A stretch of 64,000 bases of DNA from Lingula anatina (taxonomy: Eukaryota > Brachiopoda > Lingulata > Lingulida > Lingulidae): assembly GCF_001039355.2 (NCBI RefSeq), contig NW_019775411.1, positions 208,703 through 272,702 of the forward strand. Direction: 5' to 3'. The notes below the pieces were generated by a model, which did no database searches, was not told the DNA's origin, and saw nothing but the letters and a program-made list of their open reading frames with translations. This document shows, piece after piece, positions 44,559 through 55,302 of the stretch (the first letter of the stretch is position 1; each line of letters begins with the position of its first letter). The position numbers were made by a program, and so were the translations under genes.

Positions 44559-47500
44559 AATATACACACTTCCCTGTATTTCATTAGAATTACTTTTGTA
44601 AGAGTCAACATAAAAATCTTGTTGTGTTTTTCACATTTTTGAAAAAAAAAAAAAGTAAGAACATTAAATTAAAGTGTAGATAAATGCTAACAGATATAAA
44701 CTATGTAAATGAATTCAATCAAAGTAACATAGATTTAACCATTTAATACGTAAGTTTTTCTTAACTGCTCATCACAAACTGACTTATTGATTGGTAGACT
44801 ATATGGCAATTTGCATTCTCTTCAAAGTGCTGTATTAAAACTTGACGCTCCAATTACACAGAGCAAGACAGTTACGGTTTCTCTCATACAGATATCTTTC
44901 CTCTGCTATTGCCAGTTTTAAGGCTTGCTCTTGAGAATGTTCACACAAGGATAATCTCCCACTTTTGTAATGATCGGACAGATTTTGGTTCCCTTTTTCA
45001 TTTTCATCATTTTCATGTTTTAATTTACATTTTTTTTTTTTCGTTTTTAACATGCAAATATCTTCATGATTATCAATTTCATTTCAGCTGTGCTCCTATC
45101 ATTAAAACATCATTTCATTTCTATCTTTTATTTTATGTCCTGAGAAAGAATACATGTAACTGGCATTTAATCTCTAGACACAGTGTCCAGCAAAAAATTC
45201 AAATAAATAAACTACATGTAATCATGATTCACCAACACCTCCTTCCTTTTCAGAAAGCAGATGAGGCAGAATAGTGTGTCATATAAAACTTCATCTACCA
45301 TGTCAGAAAAAGGACAAACAATGACTGAGAAAGCAATTTGTTTGCCACATTTAGGTAGGGTGTACCTCATTCAAACAAGGGCGGAGTGAATAAACATGCA
45401 AGGGTAAGGGTAACTTTTCCTAATTTAACATAGAACACAAGACAACAATTGTTACAAATGTACTTTTATAGTTAAAAAACAGCATACTAAAGTTGTGATC
45501 TTCAAATTATACAACAATTTATTCCATTCAAGTTATAAACACTCTCATTCACACACATTTTTGTAGGCAGGACTACTACACTGTCCTGCTGCCATCTGGT
45601 GGCAAAGGGCAATAGCCTGCTGCCATCTATTGAGAGAACGAGTAAACTGATTTAAACAGGTACAAAAACCATAATTTAAGAAAAAAATGTGTGGTATGAA
45701 TGCATGTCTAGACTAGAGTGCCATCAGGTTGAAGGTGGCTACCACAAAACACTGGCATCAGTTCCCTGTATTACCCATATTTATAACAAAATTACCCTAA
45801 GTTGCCCGCTGCCTTTATCACTGCTATTAGTATACATATCTGTGCCTGCATACATGCCACAGCTGACATTGGTCACTATTCTGCTTCATGGCCACCCTCA
45901 TCATTATGGCAATGCCATACAAAAGTAATGACATATCTGACTAATATTATGAGTATATAAATGCATTCCAATTAATCAAAAGAGAATAAATCCCTAGAAC
46001 TAACATTCTCATTTTTTCAAATTGTTTGGTGACTGAGGAAATGAAAATGGTTTAATTTGTTCCCATTATTATTCTTTCAATGAATTTAAAAATCTCACCT
46101 TCCTTACAAATTTGCTACAATGGAATTATTGTTCCATCAACAGAAAAAATAACACTTAATAAATCTACATTATGTTCTTCACAATGCCTAAACTAAAGAA
46201 TACAAATGAAAGCTTTCCCCACAACTCTGCTTTCTCGGGCATATTTTAATATTCAATAAAACATTTTCAGGTTAATTATAACACAATACTGCTTTGATAT
46301 GAAAGCTATCTGAATATTCTGAATAAAACTGGTATGATTTTCAAGAAAATATGATGCTGGGCCCTAACAGTTCTGAGTAAAAAAAAGTTGTTTGTAACAC
46401 AAACACAGACACACACACACAAAGGAAATTTAATCAGTGGTTTCCTTAATCTTTTCTTGGGTTACTTCCTTTTTCAACACTTTCAAATCAGAGTCTTCCT
46501 AAACTGACACAAATTTAGCATACACATACTCAACACCGCCTCAAGTTGAATGAAATCACATTTCATTGGCTCAGGTTCTGCAAATAAATATTCACAGAAT
46601 ATCCTCACAAATATAGCAGAAACTACTTTGATTTTGCTTTTGCACAAATGCAAAACAGAAATTGATAAGTCAAACGCTTAGGTAATATTTTTCCTTTCAG
46701 TTTCCAAACTAATTCAGATACATTTCTTGAAATTTTACCACCACACACATATGCAAACAATGTCAATTGCAACTTCTGATGAAGGATAAATTTTCACTGG
46801 AAACACACACGATGCAAATCTTTTTTTATCATTCATAAACATTCCTGGTGGTAATAAACATCACATGGCAAACATTCTTTTTGTATCAAAAACACATAAA
46901 AATCAAAACCATAACAATAACATGCCACAAAATTTCATTAATATACCTGGGAGAACAAAGGCTTTCAGCTATGGAATTTTGTTCATGTTCTGATCTGTGC
47001 TCAGTACATGGGCTTGCACTTCCGCCAAAGTAAGAGGTTATGTTTCCAACAGCCTTTTGCCTATTTATTTGTGGACAAGATAACTCAAAATTTGCTTCGC
47101 AATGTTTGGGGGGAAAAAAGTAAACAATTCAAATGACTCCAGGTCTCCTAATTTTTTTTCTTAAAGGGTGTAATAGCAAACAAAAATTGTCACACTGGCC
47201 TCTGTTGAATGAAACAGGCTGCCAGTGATGCTAAAAAGAAGACTTCAGTCTTCTGTTTAACCATCTTTATTTATCACTAATAAACGATGATACAAGAGAA
47301 AACATTGCTTGAAAAAAATAACCACTAAATAGTTCTGAATAATGTACTAGTAATGAAATCATCTATGCAAATATATTTGGTCAATTTAAGCTTGATTTAA
47401 AAATTATCTTTTTCTTGGTAATTGAGCTGCTGGTGTGTGTTCATGAAATTAATTGCAGTCTGTAAACCGTACCAAGAGAGAGAGAGAGAGAGAGAGGGAA

Positions 47501-48860
47501 ATTCTCAAAGATAAGGATCAGGTTTATCTTTCTCTCTTTGAATGCGAACAATTTCTAATATGATGAAAAGGCCATAATTTGAGGTTTTCAAATTTTCCTG
47601 CTGCATACTATTGTAATGTTTTCACTGCTGCAAAAGTAATTTCCAACCACCTTTTACCAGTCTACTCAGTGACTGCTAGGATCACATTACACCCAGATCA
47701 GGTAGCCACACCAATCTATTCTATAAGTCACAAGAAAAGGCTTACACACATATTTTTTTCATCACGATAAACACCACGCAGTGACAACACACAGTCTCTT
47801 GAACATGATTTGTTAAACAATTTTGGATAAACTAATTTTCATCAACTGCAGCAAAGTCTGTAAAATATGTGTATTTATGAAAATTGGCATGTAGACCAAA
47901 CAAGATAATAATTTCACAGAAAAAAACTTCTGTTCATCCAATCATCAATGAAATGCCCTGCAATTTCAAATGCCTAATTCATTCAAAATACTTCATGACA
48001 ACGAAATTCATCAAAAAAAAAAAAAAAAATGTGATCAATTCATCAAACTTTTCAGAATATGAAAATCCAAGTAATTATTTTATTCAAATAAACCAATCAA
48101 ACACTAAATCTACTCAATCACATTGCATGAAATTCTGACAAACTTTCCCCTACTTTCATCTCAATTTTTATCACATATAGTCCCAATTCAAATTCAATAT
48201 AAAAGCCTAACGCATACCAATAAATTGATTGCATGCCTTTTCTTTGTCTGCATGTTTTACACCCAGAGGCAACAGCAACATTGAAAACCTGGCGCAAAAT
48301 CAAGAATGGAAAACACAGTGTTTTCTTTTTTAATGATCTGCCCTAAATAGTTTGAATGTTTGAAATGCACAGAGAAGGGGTAAATAACTAGAACATTTTT
48401 TCTCTTTTTTTTGCATGTGTATTCAAGTTATGCGCCAACCAAACCTCAAAATTAAAAACAGCAGCTGGTACGACAGGAATGTTATAATTTGAATTACATA
48501 ATAGTATATATATGACAATACAATATCTAAACATTTGTATTATCTGAATTGTTCTCAATGACAATCACAGTGTGATCATAAGCTTTTCTACTTTTGTTAC
48601 ACCCATTGGTAAAGTTAGAATTGAAAATGTTTAGTAAGGAGATGTCTGTCCACTACTTGTTAAAACAGAAAGATAATGTTTGGAGATTGGGAGGGGCCAT
48701 ATTTGCATACAAATGTGAATTTGTTTACTTGTCTCTTTTTTCAGGTTCATTAGACATTATCAATGATCCACAATTTTTTTGTTAAACAGGTCTATGTATT
48801 TCACTTTTTTGTCATGCTATATGTACAGTATGACCAAACAAGGGGAAAAATATCCAGGTG

Positions 48861-48926
<66 letters not shown>

Positions 48927-49709
48927 TTTATAGTTGCTAATATGGAAGGAGAGGAATAAATTATCTGCTCGGTTCAATAATTGGTTGGTGCTGGTAGCAA
49001 GAGCGGGAATCACCCTGAGATGCTTGAGCAGTAACACCTTGACAATTGAGCAACAGAATAAAATCAGAAAATACTGATATAGATACTGTAGTTGAGCGAG
49101 GTTAGCAATTATTGAAAGTGGGGTAAATAATTAGATGCTTTATCTTCTCCAAAACCTTTGTTTCCTTTTTCAATTACTATACATTTTTCTCTAACCATTA
49201 CTCCTCAAGCTTTCTGAATTTTGCACCATCAAATTATTTATCTTTATAAAAAAAGGGGGGGGGGGGGAAGGGGGCAATTAAGAGATGTTGGTGGAAAATT
49301 AGAAATTTCACAACTAATTATTGGGTACAACACATGTAAGTTCTCTGACACCCTGAACTCACTGAATCAATTTTCAATATTTTTTCAATTTCTATTCATC
49401 ATATTTGTCTTTTATTTAGACATCTACATGGATGAAAATACTGATTGGATGTCGGGAAAAAAAAAGAAAAATAGGCTGTAAAAACTAATATATTGAATTT
49501 GAACAAGCTAGAGCATAGTTTAATGTATATGCCTGTCAACACAATTACATTCTGGGCATGTGTCCAAGTCTAAACAAAGGAGTCGACATTGTGTTTGAGA
49601 GGGACGCACACCCTTCAAGTACGCAGTGTCACAACATACCTTGACTGCTTCTGCTAGTATCTTGAACCATCGAGGCTGCTCGCGACAGAACATCTAGGGG
49701 AGTTTCCAT
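35991..49709 (-). CDS. VGLL4: Vestigial-like family member 4 (VGLL4 / Tgi), complete coding sequence in five exons
   Basis: VGLL4 is a nuclear cofactor that binds TEAD/Scalloped transcription factors through Tondu motifs and opposes Yorkie/YAP in the Hippo pathway. Coding exons (minus) are 49640-49709, 41338-41494, 38528-38850, 36593-36841 and 35991-36253, totalling 1062 bases (353 residues and stop), all phases matching. The protein starts METPLDVLSRAAS, identical to the long human isoform start, and contains RPSVITCA, DPAIEEHFRRSLGKS, then VDDHFARALG and VDDHFTKALG. The order matches human VGLL4 (EHFRRSLGK then VDDHFAKALG), but with one extra VDDHF copy. The gene is convergent with CaV1 and divergent from the SLC26 gene. 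The 5' end may continue into an untranslated exon upstream of 49755. Confidence 0.95.
36593..36841 (-). CDS. VGLL4: VGLL4 exon 4: EHFRRSLGK Tondu motif
   Basis: Encodes VDLCDPAIEEHFRRSLGKS, YQDYLPAS and a Pro/Ser/Thr-rich linker ending ECSISIAG. The EEHFRRSLGK segment is the first TEAD-binding motif of VGLL4. Acceptor TTTCAG on the minus strand before 36841, donor GTTGGT after 36593. Confidence 0.95.
36842..38527 (-). other. VGLL4 intron 3-4
   Basis: AT-rich, with an A run near 36891-36907 and a short TA microsatellite at 38403-38424. A minus-strand cysteine-rich open frame at 37375-37641 has no splice support. Confidence 0.6.
38528..38850 (-). CDS. VGLL4: VGLL4 exon 3: RPSVITCA block
   Basis: Encodes PYSSFNGQPMYTSGEGPQR, a linker with HCNNGSTNP, SPTSPLNLSTTTRSPVSP, and HRPSVITCAHCGPPPYPAG. 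RPSVITCA is conserved in VGLL4 proteins. Acceptor TTTACAG before 38850, donor GTTTGT after 38528. The open frame extends beyond both splice sites by chance. Confidence 0.93.
38851..41337 (-). other. VGLL4 intron 2-3
   Basis: About 2.5 kb of AT-rich sequence with a G run at about 40376-40389. No exon or element recognised. Confidence 0.55.
41338..41494 (-). CDS. VGLL4: VGLL4 exon 2
   Basis: Encodes TTVMEHDRTKTSSPTKQLPT and RMQREERRRGRQEMSAMLQF followed by AANHRDRTGDRK, a basic stretch that could serve nuclear import. Acceptor TTTTCAG before 41494; the donor is the weak GTGTGC after 41338, the only GT that keeps phase with exon 3 here. Human VGLL4 has a differently worded basic region at this place, so this exon rests on splice logic and phase. 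Confidence 0.78.
41763..41806 (+). repeat. AAAT tetranucleotide microsatellite
   Basis: About ten consecutive AAAT units followed by decayed units. Confidence 0.92.
44480..44559 (+). repeat. TA dinucleotide microsatellite
   Basis: Near-perfect alternating AT of about 80 bases with one TTA interruption; self-complementary and prone to cruciform or assembly error. Confidence 0.95.
45585..45628 (-). promoter_or_regulatory. Paired CTCF-like motifs in VGLL4 intron
   Basis: On the minus strand the first site reads CCACCAGATGGCAG, a full match to the vertebrate 14-mer consensus CCASYAGRKGGCRS. A second site 31 bases away, same orientation, ends in ATAGATGGCAG with two mismatches overall. CTCF is conserved in most bilaterians; binding here is inference. 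Confidence 0.45.
47475..47495 (+). repeat. GA microsatellite
   Basis: About ten AG units inside VGLL4 intron 1-2. Confidence 0.85.
48863..48925 (+). repeat. TA dinucleotide microsatellite
   Basis: About 31 TA units without interruption in VGLL4 intron 1-2. Confidence 0.95.
49640..49709 (-). CDS. VGLL4: VGLL4 exon 1, coding part (start codon)
   Basis: ATG at 49709-49707 begins METPLDVLSRAASMVQDTSR then SSQ. The first 13 residues equal the long isoform of human VGLL4, which fixes the start. Donor GTATGT follows 49640. A splice acceptor (TTTTTCACCAG) ending at 49756 suggests that the 5' UTR begins on an upstream exon, with UTR 49710-49755 in this exon. Confidence 0.93.
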
Positions 49710-49755
49710 CGCAGCTCCCAACATACACAGTGTCCAATGATCCAACCCCGTCACA

Positions 49756-52700
49756 CTGGTGAAAAATAAACAAGAAGCAGTGTTAAGTTCACAGCATTTT
49801 AACATCAATCGGAATCGACCTTAAGCCGCCAGGTGAATCAAAACATTGCTTGACATGCCGCCCCCCGAATGACGCTGAGGGTTTCACTTAAAAATGTATA
49901 TTTTCACTTACTTAAGTCTTAATTTTGATTCCTAAATTGTCTCTTGTCACCGACAGTGGAAATAGTTTGTTGATCCTGGTGGCTGGTTTTCAATACTGGC
50001 AGCTTTTGTGAAAATCACAGAAGAATGAATGGAATGTGATAAGCCATGTGACCCCAGGTCGGCGGCTGCGATTGGACAGACATTTCTAGCAATCGACAAG
50101 CGAAATTGTTCGCATTTTTTCATAAATCTAAAAAGAAACTTCATTAAATGGGACACTGATGCATATCCATTGTGAAATAGAGCAAAAAAGAAAGACGAAA
50201 GCGTCTATTTCACGTATTAATGCCAGGTAGACGAAAAGAAAGAACGAAAAATACATTCCCTCACCTCCAGCTGGTTTTTAATGACCTTGACCTTTGAAGC
50301 AAAATAATAAAGAACAGAATTCCGTCAACATTTCAATGTAGATTTGGAATGTTTTACTTTTTGACATAATAGAACAAGATAAAAATAAATGTCAATGTGT
50401 TGTCATTATTTCGTTTTGTGCCATAGATTAAAGACTTAATATGATACCAGATATTGCAGCTTTAAGTCAAACGTGAGCACATGTATTATTCTCTACTTTA
50501 CTAGATGCCTCCTGATAAAGGTCGTTATCAATGTGAACTTAGCCATCACGTATGAAAACTCGGATTTCTTATCTTGAGAAGTATAAATTAGCGCGTTAAA
50601 AATATCAGAGTGAAGTAATGATGTTGTTTTCAAGAGGTAATAGTGACGTTCTGTAAGTAGTTTTGTTTTAAGATAATATTATTTCTTTATTGGACAGAGA
50701 GACTGACTGTAATGGGCATTACTATTATTAGTAATGCTTTTTTACGGCAGTGTCAACAAAAGACGTGATTGCATTTGGCACAGTGTCAGTGGCAAGAATG
50801 AAAGTTGAAAGTAATAGCTAGTTTTAAAATGACTGGCTGTTTTGCAATCTAATAAATATTAAGCAAACACATAGATTAATTTCATTTTTGGTATACCAGT
50901 ACCCTAGTATGTTTTCTGAGAATTCCATAAAGATTTTTTTAAAATTAACTTTGTTAAGTAGATGATGAGGTTCATTCTAATGCTAGCGAGTGCTAGATCA
51001 TTCATTTAAGGATTGCCCATAAATCTTATTGCACAGAATTTGTTTATGTAATTTTATGATGTGCTTGTTTTGTAGAGAAACAGCTTGCCTTATATACAGT
51101 AGTTACGTTTATTTATGATTATAAGCTTATTTGTAGTTTGAATTTTCTGACTCATTTAATTCGGAGTCAAATACAGTCATGCATGTATGGTTAATGTCCT
51201 TTTATCATGTTTGCTACACATATATTTGAGTCAGAGTCAAGTATAAAAACCAAGACACGAGTCCAGACTACTGTACAACTTAAAACAAAGAGGTTAATCA
51301 GTTTCGTATGTGTGTTCTACAATTGAGAATTTTGAAAATGCATGTTGGGAAAATCTTATGCAATGGCAGCTAATATTTCATTAATATATGTTTTTTGCTG
51401 CTTGTGTTAGAAAAACTACCAGTTATATATTACTGTTTACCATGCATGTAACACTGTAATTGAAGAAACAGTATCTGACATGTTTTCTCTATTGCAATGA
51501 TTAGCAGAAAGAAATCATAAAGCATGTTGAAGTGTCTGTGTTCCACAGAATAGTGTCAAGGTAAGGAATTTTATAAAAGTAGAAGTTACGTATTAGTCCA
51601 CTTTGTAGTGTACATGTAGACAGTATTGCCCACCTTCATTATACCATATGTCTCTGAGTTCAGTACATGCAGTTACATGATGTACAGCATAGCTACAGGT
51701 AGGCTGTTTGAATATATTGAGTGTAAAGTGGAATTCTAGACTAAGAGGCTGGTTACTTAGATCAGTACATGTTCATTTACCTTTCTCTTGAGCTAAATGA
51801 AGAGTGTAGTGTAGAACTGAGCTTATGTTTATTTTTTAATATGTTTTAAAACATAAATAAAAAAATATATATATATATATTGAAAAACATACTAGTATGG
51901 ATATTTCAAGAAATGAAAATACCAGTATCTACGTTTTTGTGAAGTTCTGCACTTCTGGAAATATTATTTTGTGACTGTTGAAACATTTCTCTTCAACCAT
52001 GGGTGTTCCTTATCCCTAACCCCCCCCCCCCCCCTTTCCTGGTTAGTTCCTAAGTAAAAATATTTAATACTATAATCCACGGAAGGAACTTTATAAGATT
52101 TACATTGTAGAAATGGCAGTCTTATGATATAAACAGTACTTCATAATCATTTTTATAAGGACAGGCATTCTTTGAAAATCACTATGAAATTTAGTAGAAT
52201 ATATATGCAAAATATTATTTGAAAAATTGTGTTAAGTTCCATGAAGTTTTCATATTTTAGAAATGGTTTGATTTATATAAGTGTGACATTAGTCATGTAG
52301 TTACCAGGGTCTACATGCAAGTAGACAGTAACGTCAGAAATAATCGATGCAAATATATAAGGAAAAGAGTCATTTCATAGAAAAGATATGTGACTAACAT
52401 CTTGTTAAATGTTTGGGTCAGTTTTAGAGGTGCAGCTGAAAATTTTCCATTGAAACAAATTGGAATTGACTGATATTTCTTCTTCTGCTTCACCTTTTTT
52501 TATCCATTCAGTTGGTTTGATTTGCATTATATGTCATATTTAGTGCTATATAGATAGTTGAAACTATTAGATACTGATCTTTATAACCACATGATATTGT
52601 TAGTCAAGAATTCAATTAAATTTGGAGACTAAAACAGGGGTCCATGATGAAATAGAGTCAAGGGGGGGGGGGGGTTGGGGACAGACTCAATTGCACAATT

Positions 52701-54890
52701 TGCATTATTCATGATGTGGTTCAAATTGCCTTGTTACATATAAAAATGGATGTGGATTTTATTCTTCAATTAGTAAATTATTCTAAGTGACTAATGTTTA
52801 GAGCTTTTTACTTGAATTTAGATTTTAAATGCAGGCAATTAATGATACTTCAATATTCATTAGGCTTCTTTTTCATAGTATTAAAAGCTGTCTTCTTAGT
52901 CAAAAAAATTTGTGTCATCTAAATTTTTAATAAGTAGTCAAGAAGAAGTGAATCATTTATGTAAGGAATGACTGCTTAAAACTGGAAAAGAGTGGGATAT
53001 TTTCCACACCCGTATCTTTCCTTATAAATTCCACAGAAATTTTCTCTGTCCCAGCAAAGGTGACTCCCACAAGGAGTGCTGACAAAGTACGGACAGAACA
53101 ACAACAACAACAAAGTCGCCTTATTTTCATATGGCAGCCTATCTACTCCTATCAGCAAGCGGTAATAGTTTAAGGCATACTAGAAATACCAGCATCAGTA
53201 AACAGAAATTTTATCAGTTATCTTCGATACTTTGAGAAGATACCGAAGCCTCCTGTAGCGTCTTATCTCCAGGTTGTAATAACGTTAGATCAGTACTGTG
53301 GCCTTGTGGGGGGTCAGGTGAGGGCTGATATATATGTCCACCTTACTCCCAGGGAGGGAATTGAAGGGGACACCTGGACTGGACCCTCGGGAAGATCAAC
53401 AGGATTCTTCTCAAAAGGCTCTTTATGTCTGATAGTTGGTATGTTTTCTCTGTACTTTTTTATCAGCATAGGGTGATCAGCCCTGATAAGATAATAGTTA
53501 CATAATGTAGAGCATTTTTAACCAGCAAGCAAAGATTAAATTTTTAAGTACAAGTACGTCAGTACTTTTTGCACTTTATGTCACTCAGGTTTGTCCAGTT
53601 AGCTCTCATCCCCGAACTTCAATCATGTGTTGATGCATGTTGTTTATTTTTTATCTTTTGTGCAAATTGGTAATATTTGCAATTTTTGTTAAATAAAAGA
53701 AAAGTGGTGTGGTAAATTATTAGATTCTTAGTTTTTAAACATTTGTAGACAGACCAAGAAATAGCTACGTACAAATATGTAAAAGGTGGTCATTCTCATT
53801 CAAAAACACCAGAAAAACTTTTATATGAATTAAAGTATTTCTATAATCCTTAACAATTTTTTCTTGGAATAATGTAAGAAGTCAAAGATTTTGCTGGAAC
53901 TACTATCTCATTGTTAATTTAAGTAATTTTAAGTATAAATGTTGATATTTATTTTATTACCTCTGCCAAGGAGGTTATGTTTTCACCCCTGTTTAATTGT
54001 TTGTCTGTTTGTCATCAACATAACTCAAAAGGTATGGACTGATTTTGATGAAATTTTCAGGAACTGTCAGAGGTGGGCCAAGGAAGAGATGATTAGTTTT
54101 TGGTGGTGATCCGGATCAATAATCAATCAATTATCAATAATAATAAAAAATTGCTGCCTTGGCGGAGGTCTGCGCTCTTGGAGTGCTTTTCTAGTTGATA
54201 TATATATATATATATACAAGTCTGATGATAATTGCATCAAGGAATCTGAATGCAGTTTTACCATTTCATGAACTTTAAATTGTATATGTTGCAGTTTTTT
54301 GAAGCAATCAGTATGGGCTTTGGTTTAGGTAAATGTATGCCAAAGTGTTGACCTTAAAGATCAAGTATTAATAGATAGCGTAACACTTTATCTCTCCCGT
54401 TTCAGAGGTCACTGCCAACAGGAAAGATCCGTCAAGGTTATATATGACACAAGATTTCCAAACTCCCTCCTTGTTTGACTGCGTTATCGACTCCTTTGGG
54501 TCACAGTTGCTGTTACTGCATATGGGGCGCACAGAAATGCATGGTCCTCTTACCTTTGCCTCCTGAACCTCTACTCTTGGGGAGTACAAAGTCGGAACAT
54601 ACTAATATCACTGCAGTAAAACAGTGATTAAGTCGATTGCTGTCAGAGCAGAAAAACGTACTAGTTATTTGTTTGCCAGTGTACATCAAAGCAACAACTG
54701 GGTTTAAATGATAAGTTTTAAGTTTATTTCATTAGCTACATTAGATTAGCAAACGGGAGTCTTGCCTTAAGGGAACGTGTTCTTGACAGAGGAACAACTA
54801 AAAAATTTGAAAAGCGAACTGTGAATCTGAGGGACTCGGAAAAGACCTAGTGATTGAGACAGTCTTTGGTTACCACATATATCATTCAGC
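49756..54890. other. Divergent intergenic region between VGLL4 and SLC26 genes
   Basis: Both promoters should lie here. On the minus strand CTGGAG followed by GTGAGG (donor at 50264) could end a noncoding first exon of VGLL4. On the plus strand TCTCCCGTTTCAG (ends 54406) could begin a 5' exon of the SLC26 gene. Otherwise the stretch is AT-rich, with C and G runs (52020-52034, 52663-52675), a TA tract (54200-54216) and an interspersed repeat at 53956-54196. No TATA box or coding gene can be assigned. Confidence 0.5.
53956..54196. mobile_element. Interspersed repeat with short inverted ends (CCAAGGAGG / CTTGGCGGAGG)
   Basis: Starts TTACCTCTGCCAAGGAGG and ends CTTGGCGGAGGTCTGCGCTC..GCTTTTCTAGTT. 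The ends are imperfect inverted repeats (ACCTCTGCCAAGG versus ACCTCCGCCAAGG). The GGAACTGTCAGA..GGGCCAAGGAAGAG..GATCCGGATCA interior is of a type I believe recurs widely in marine animal genomes. No coding capacity. Confidence 0.65.
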
Positions 54891-55302
54891 ATGTCCGGGG
54901 AAGATGGGTATGCGACGGAAAGGCGAGGCCGAAGTATTTCCGTCCAGAGTAATGACAGCAGTCAGTCCATGCCGTCAGTGGCCTCGCCAGTGCAGTACGC
55001 CCAGTCTTGCTCCTCTCTTATGTACACCGCTACCCCAGGGACGCTCAAAGTGGAACGTCCTGTCTACAACCAGGTGGATTTTGACTCTGGTTTTGAGCCA
55101 TCAAATAGACCAAAGAAGCCAGTGAAGGAACATGTCAGGACATTTTTCTCCAAGAATTGCATCTGTTCTAAAGAAAAAACCAAAGAGTTTTTTCTGCATT
55201 TATTTCCTTGCATTAATATCATGCGTAATTACCAGTTCCCCGGATGGCTGATTGGGGACATGGTAGCTGGTTTGACTGTTGGCATCATGCATTTACCACA
55301 AG
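54891..55302 (+). CDS. SLC26 exon 1: cytoplasmic N-terminus and TM1
   Basis: ATG at 54891 gives [20 protein letters not shown], a Ser-rich leader, [15 protein letters not shown], a Lys/Cys region, [16 protein letters not shown] and the start of TM1, [18 protein letters not shown]. Donor GTAAGA at 55303, phase 1. The first ATG of the frame is used; RRGRSIS is a possible basophilic kinase site. Confidence 0.92.

Larger units (their letters stand above)
41495..49639 (-). other. VGLL4 intron 1-2, 8.1 kb
   Basis: AT-rich intron with several simple repeats (AAAT at 41763-41806, TA at 44480-44559 and 48863-48925, GA at 47475-47495, C and G runs) and two CTCF-like motifs at 45585-45628. No coding exon is supported. 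Confidence 0.6.

Noticed and set aside
44909-45274. 121-residue plus-strand frame
   Set aside because: AT-rich Phe/His-rich composition typical of intron translation, antisense to a VGLL4 intron, no homology recognised.
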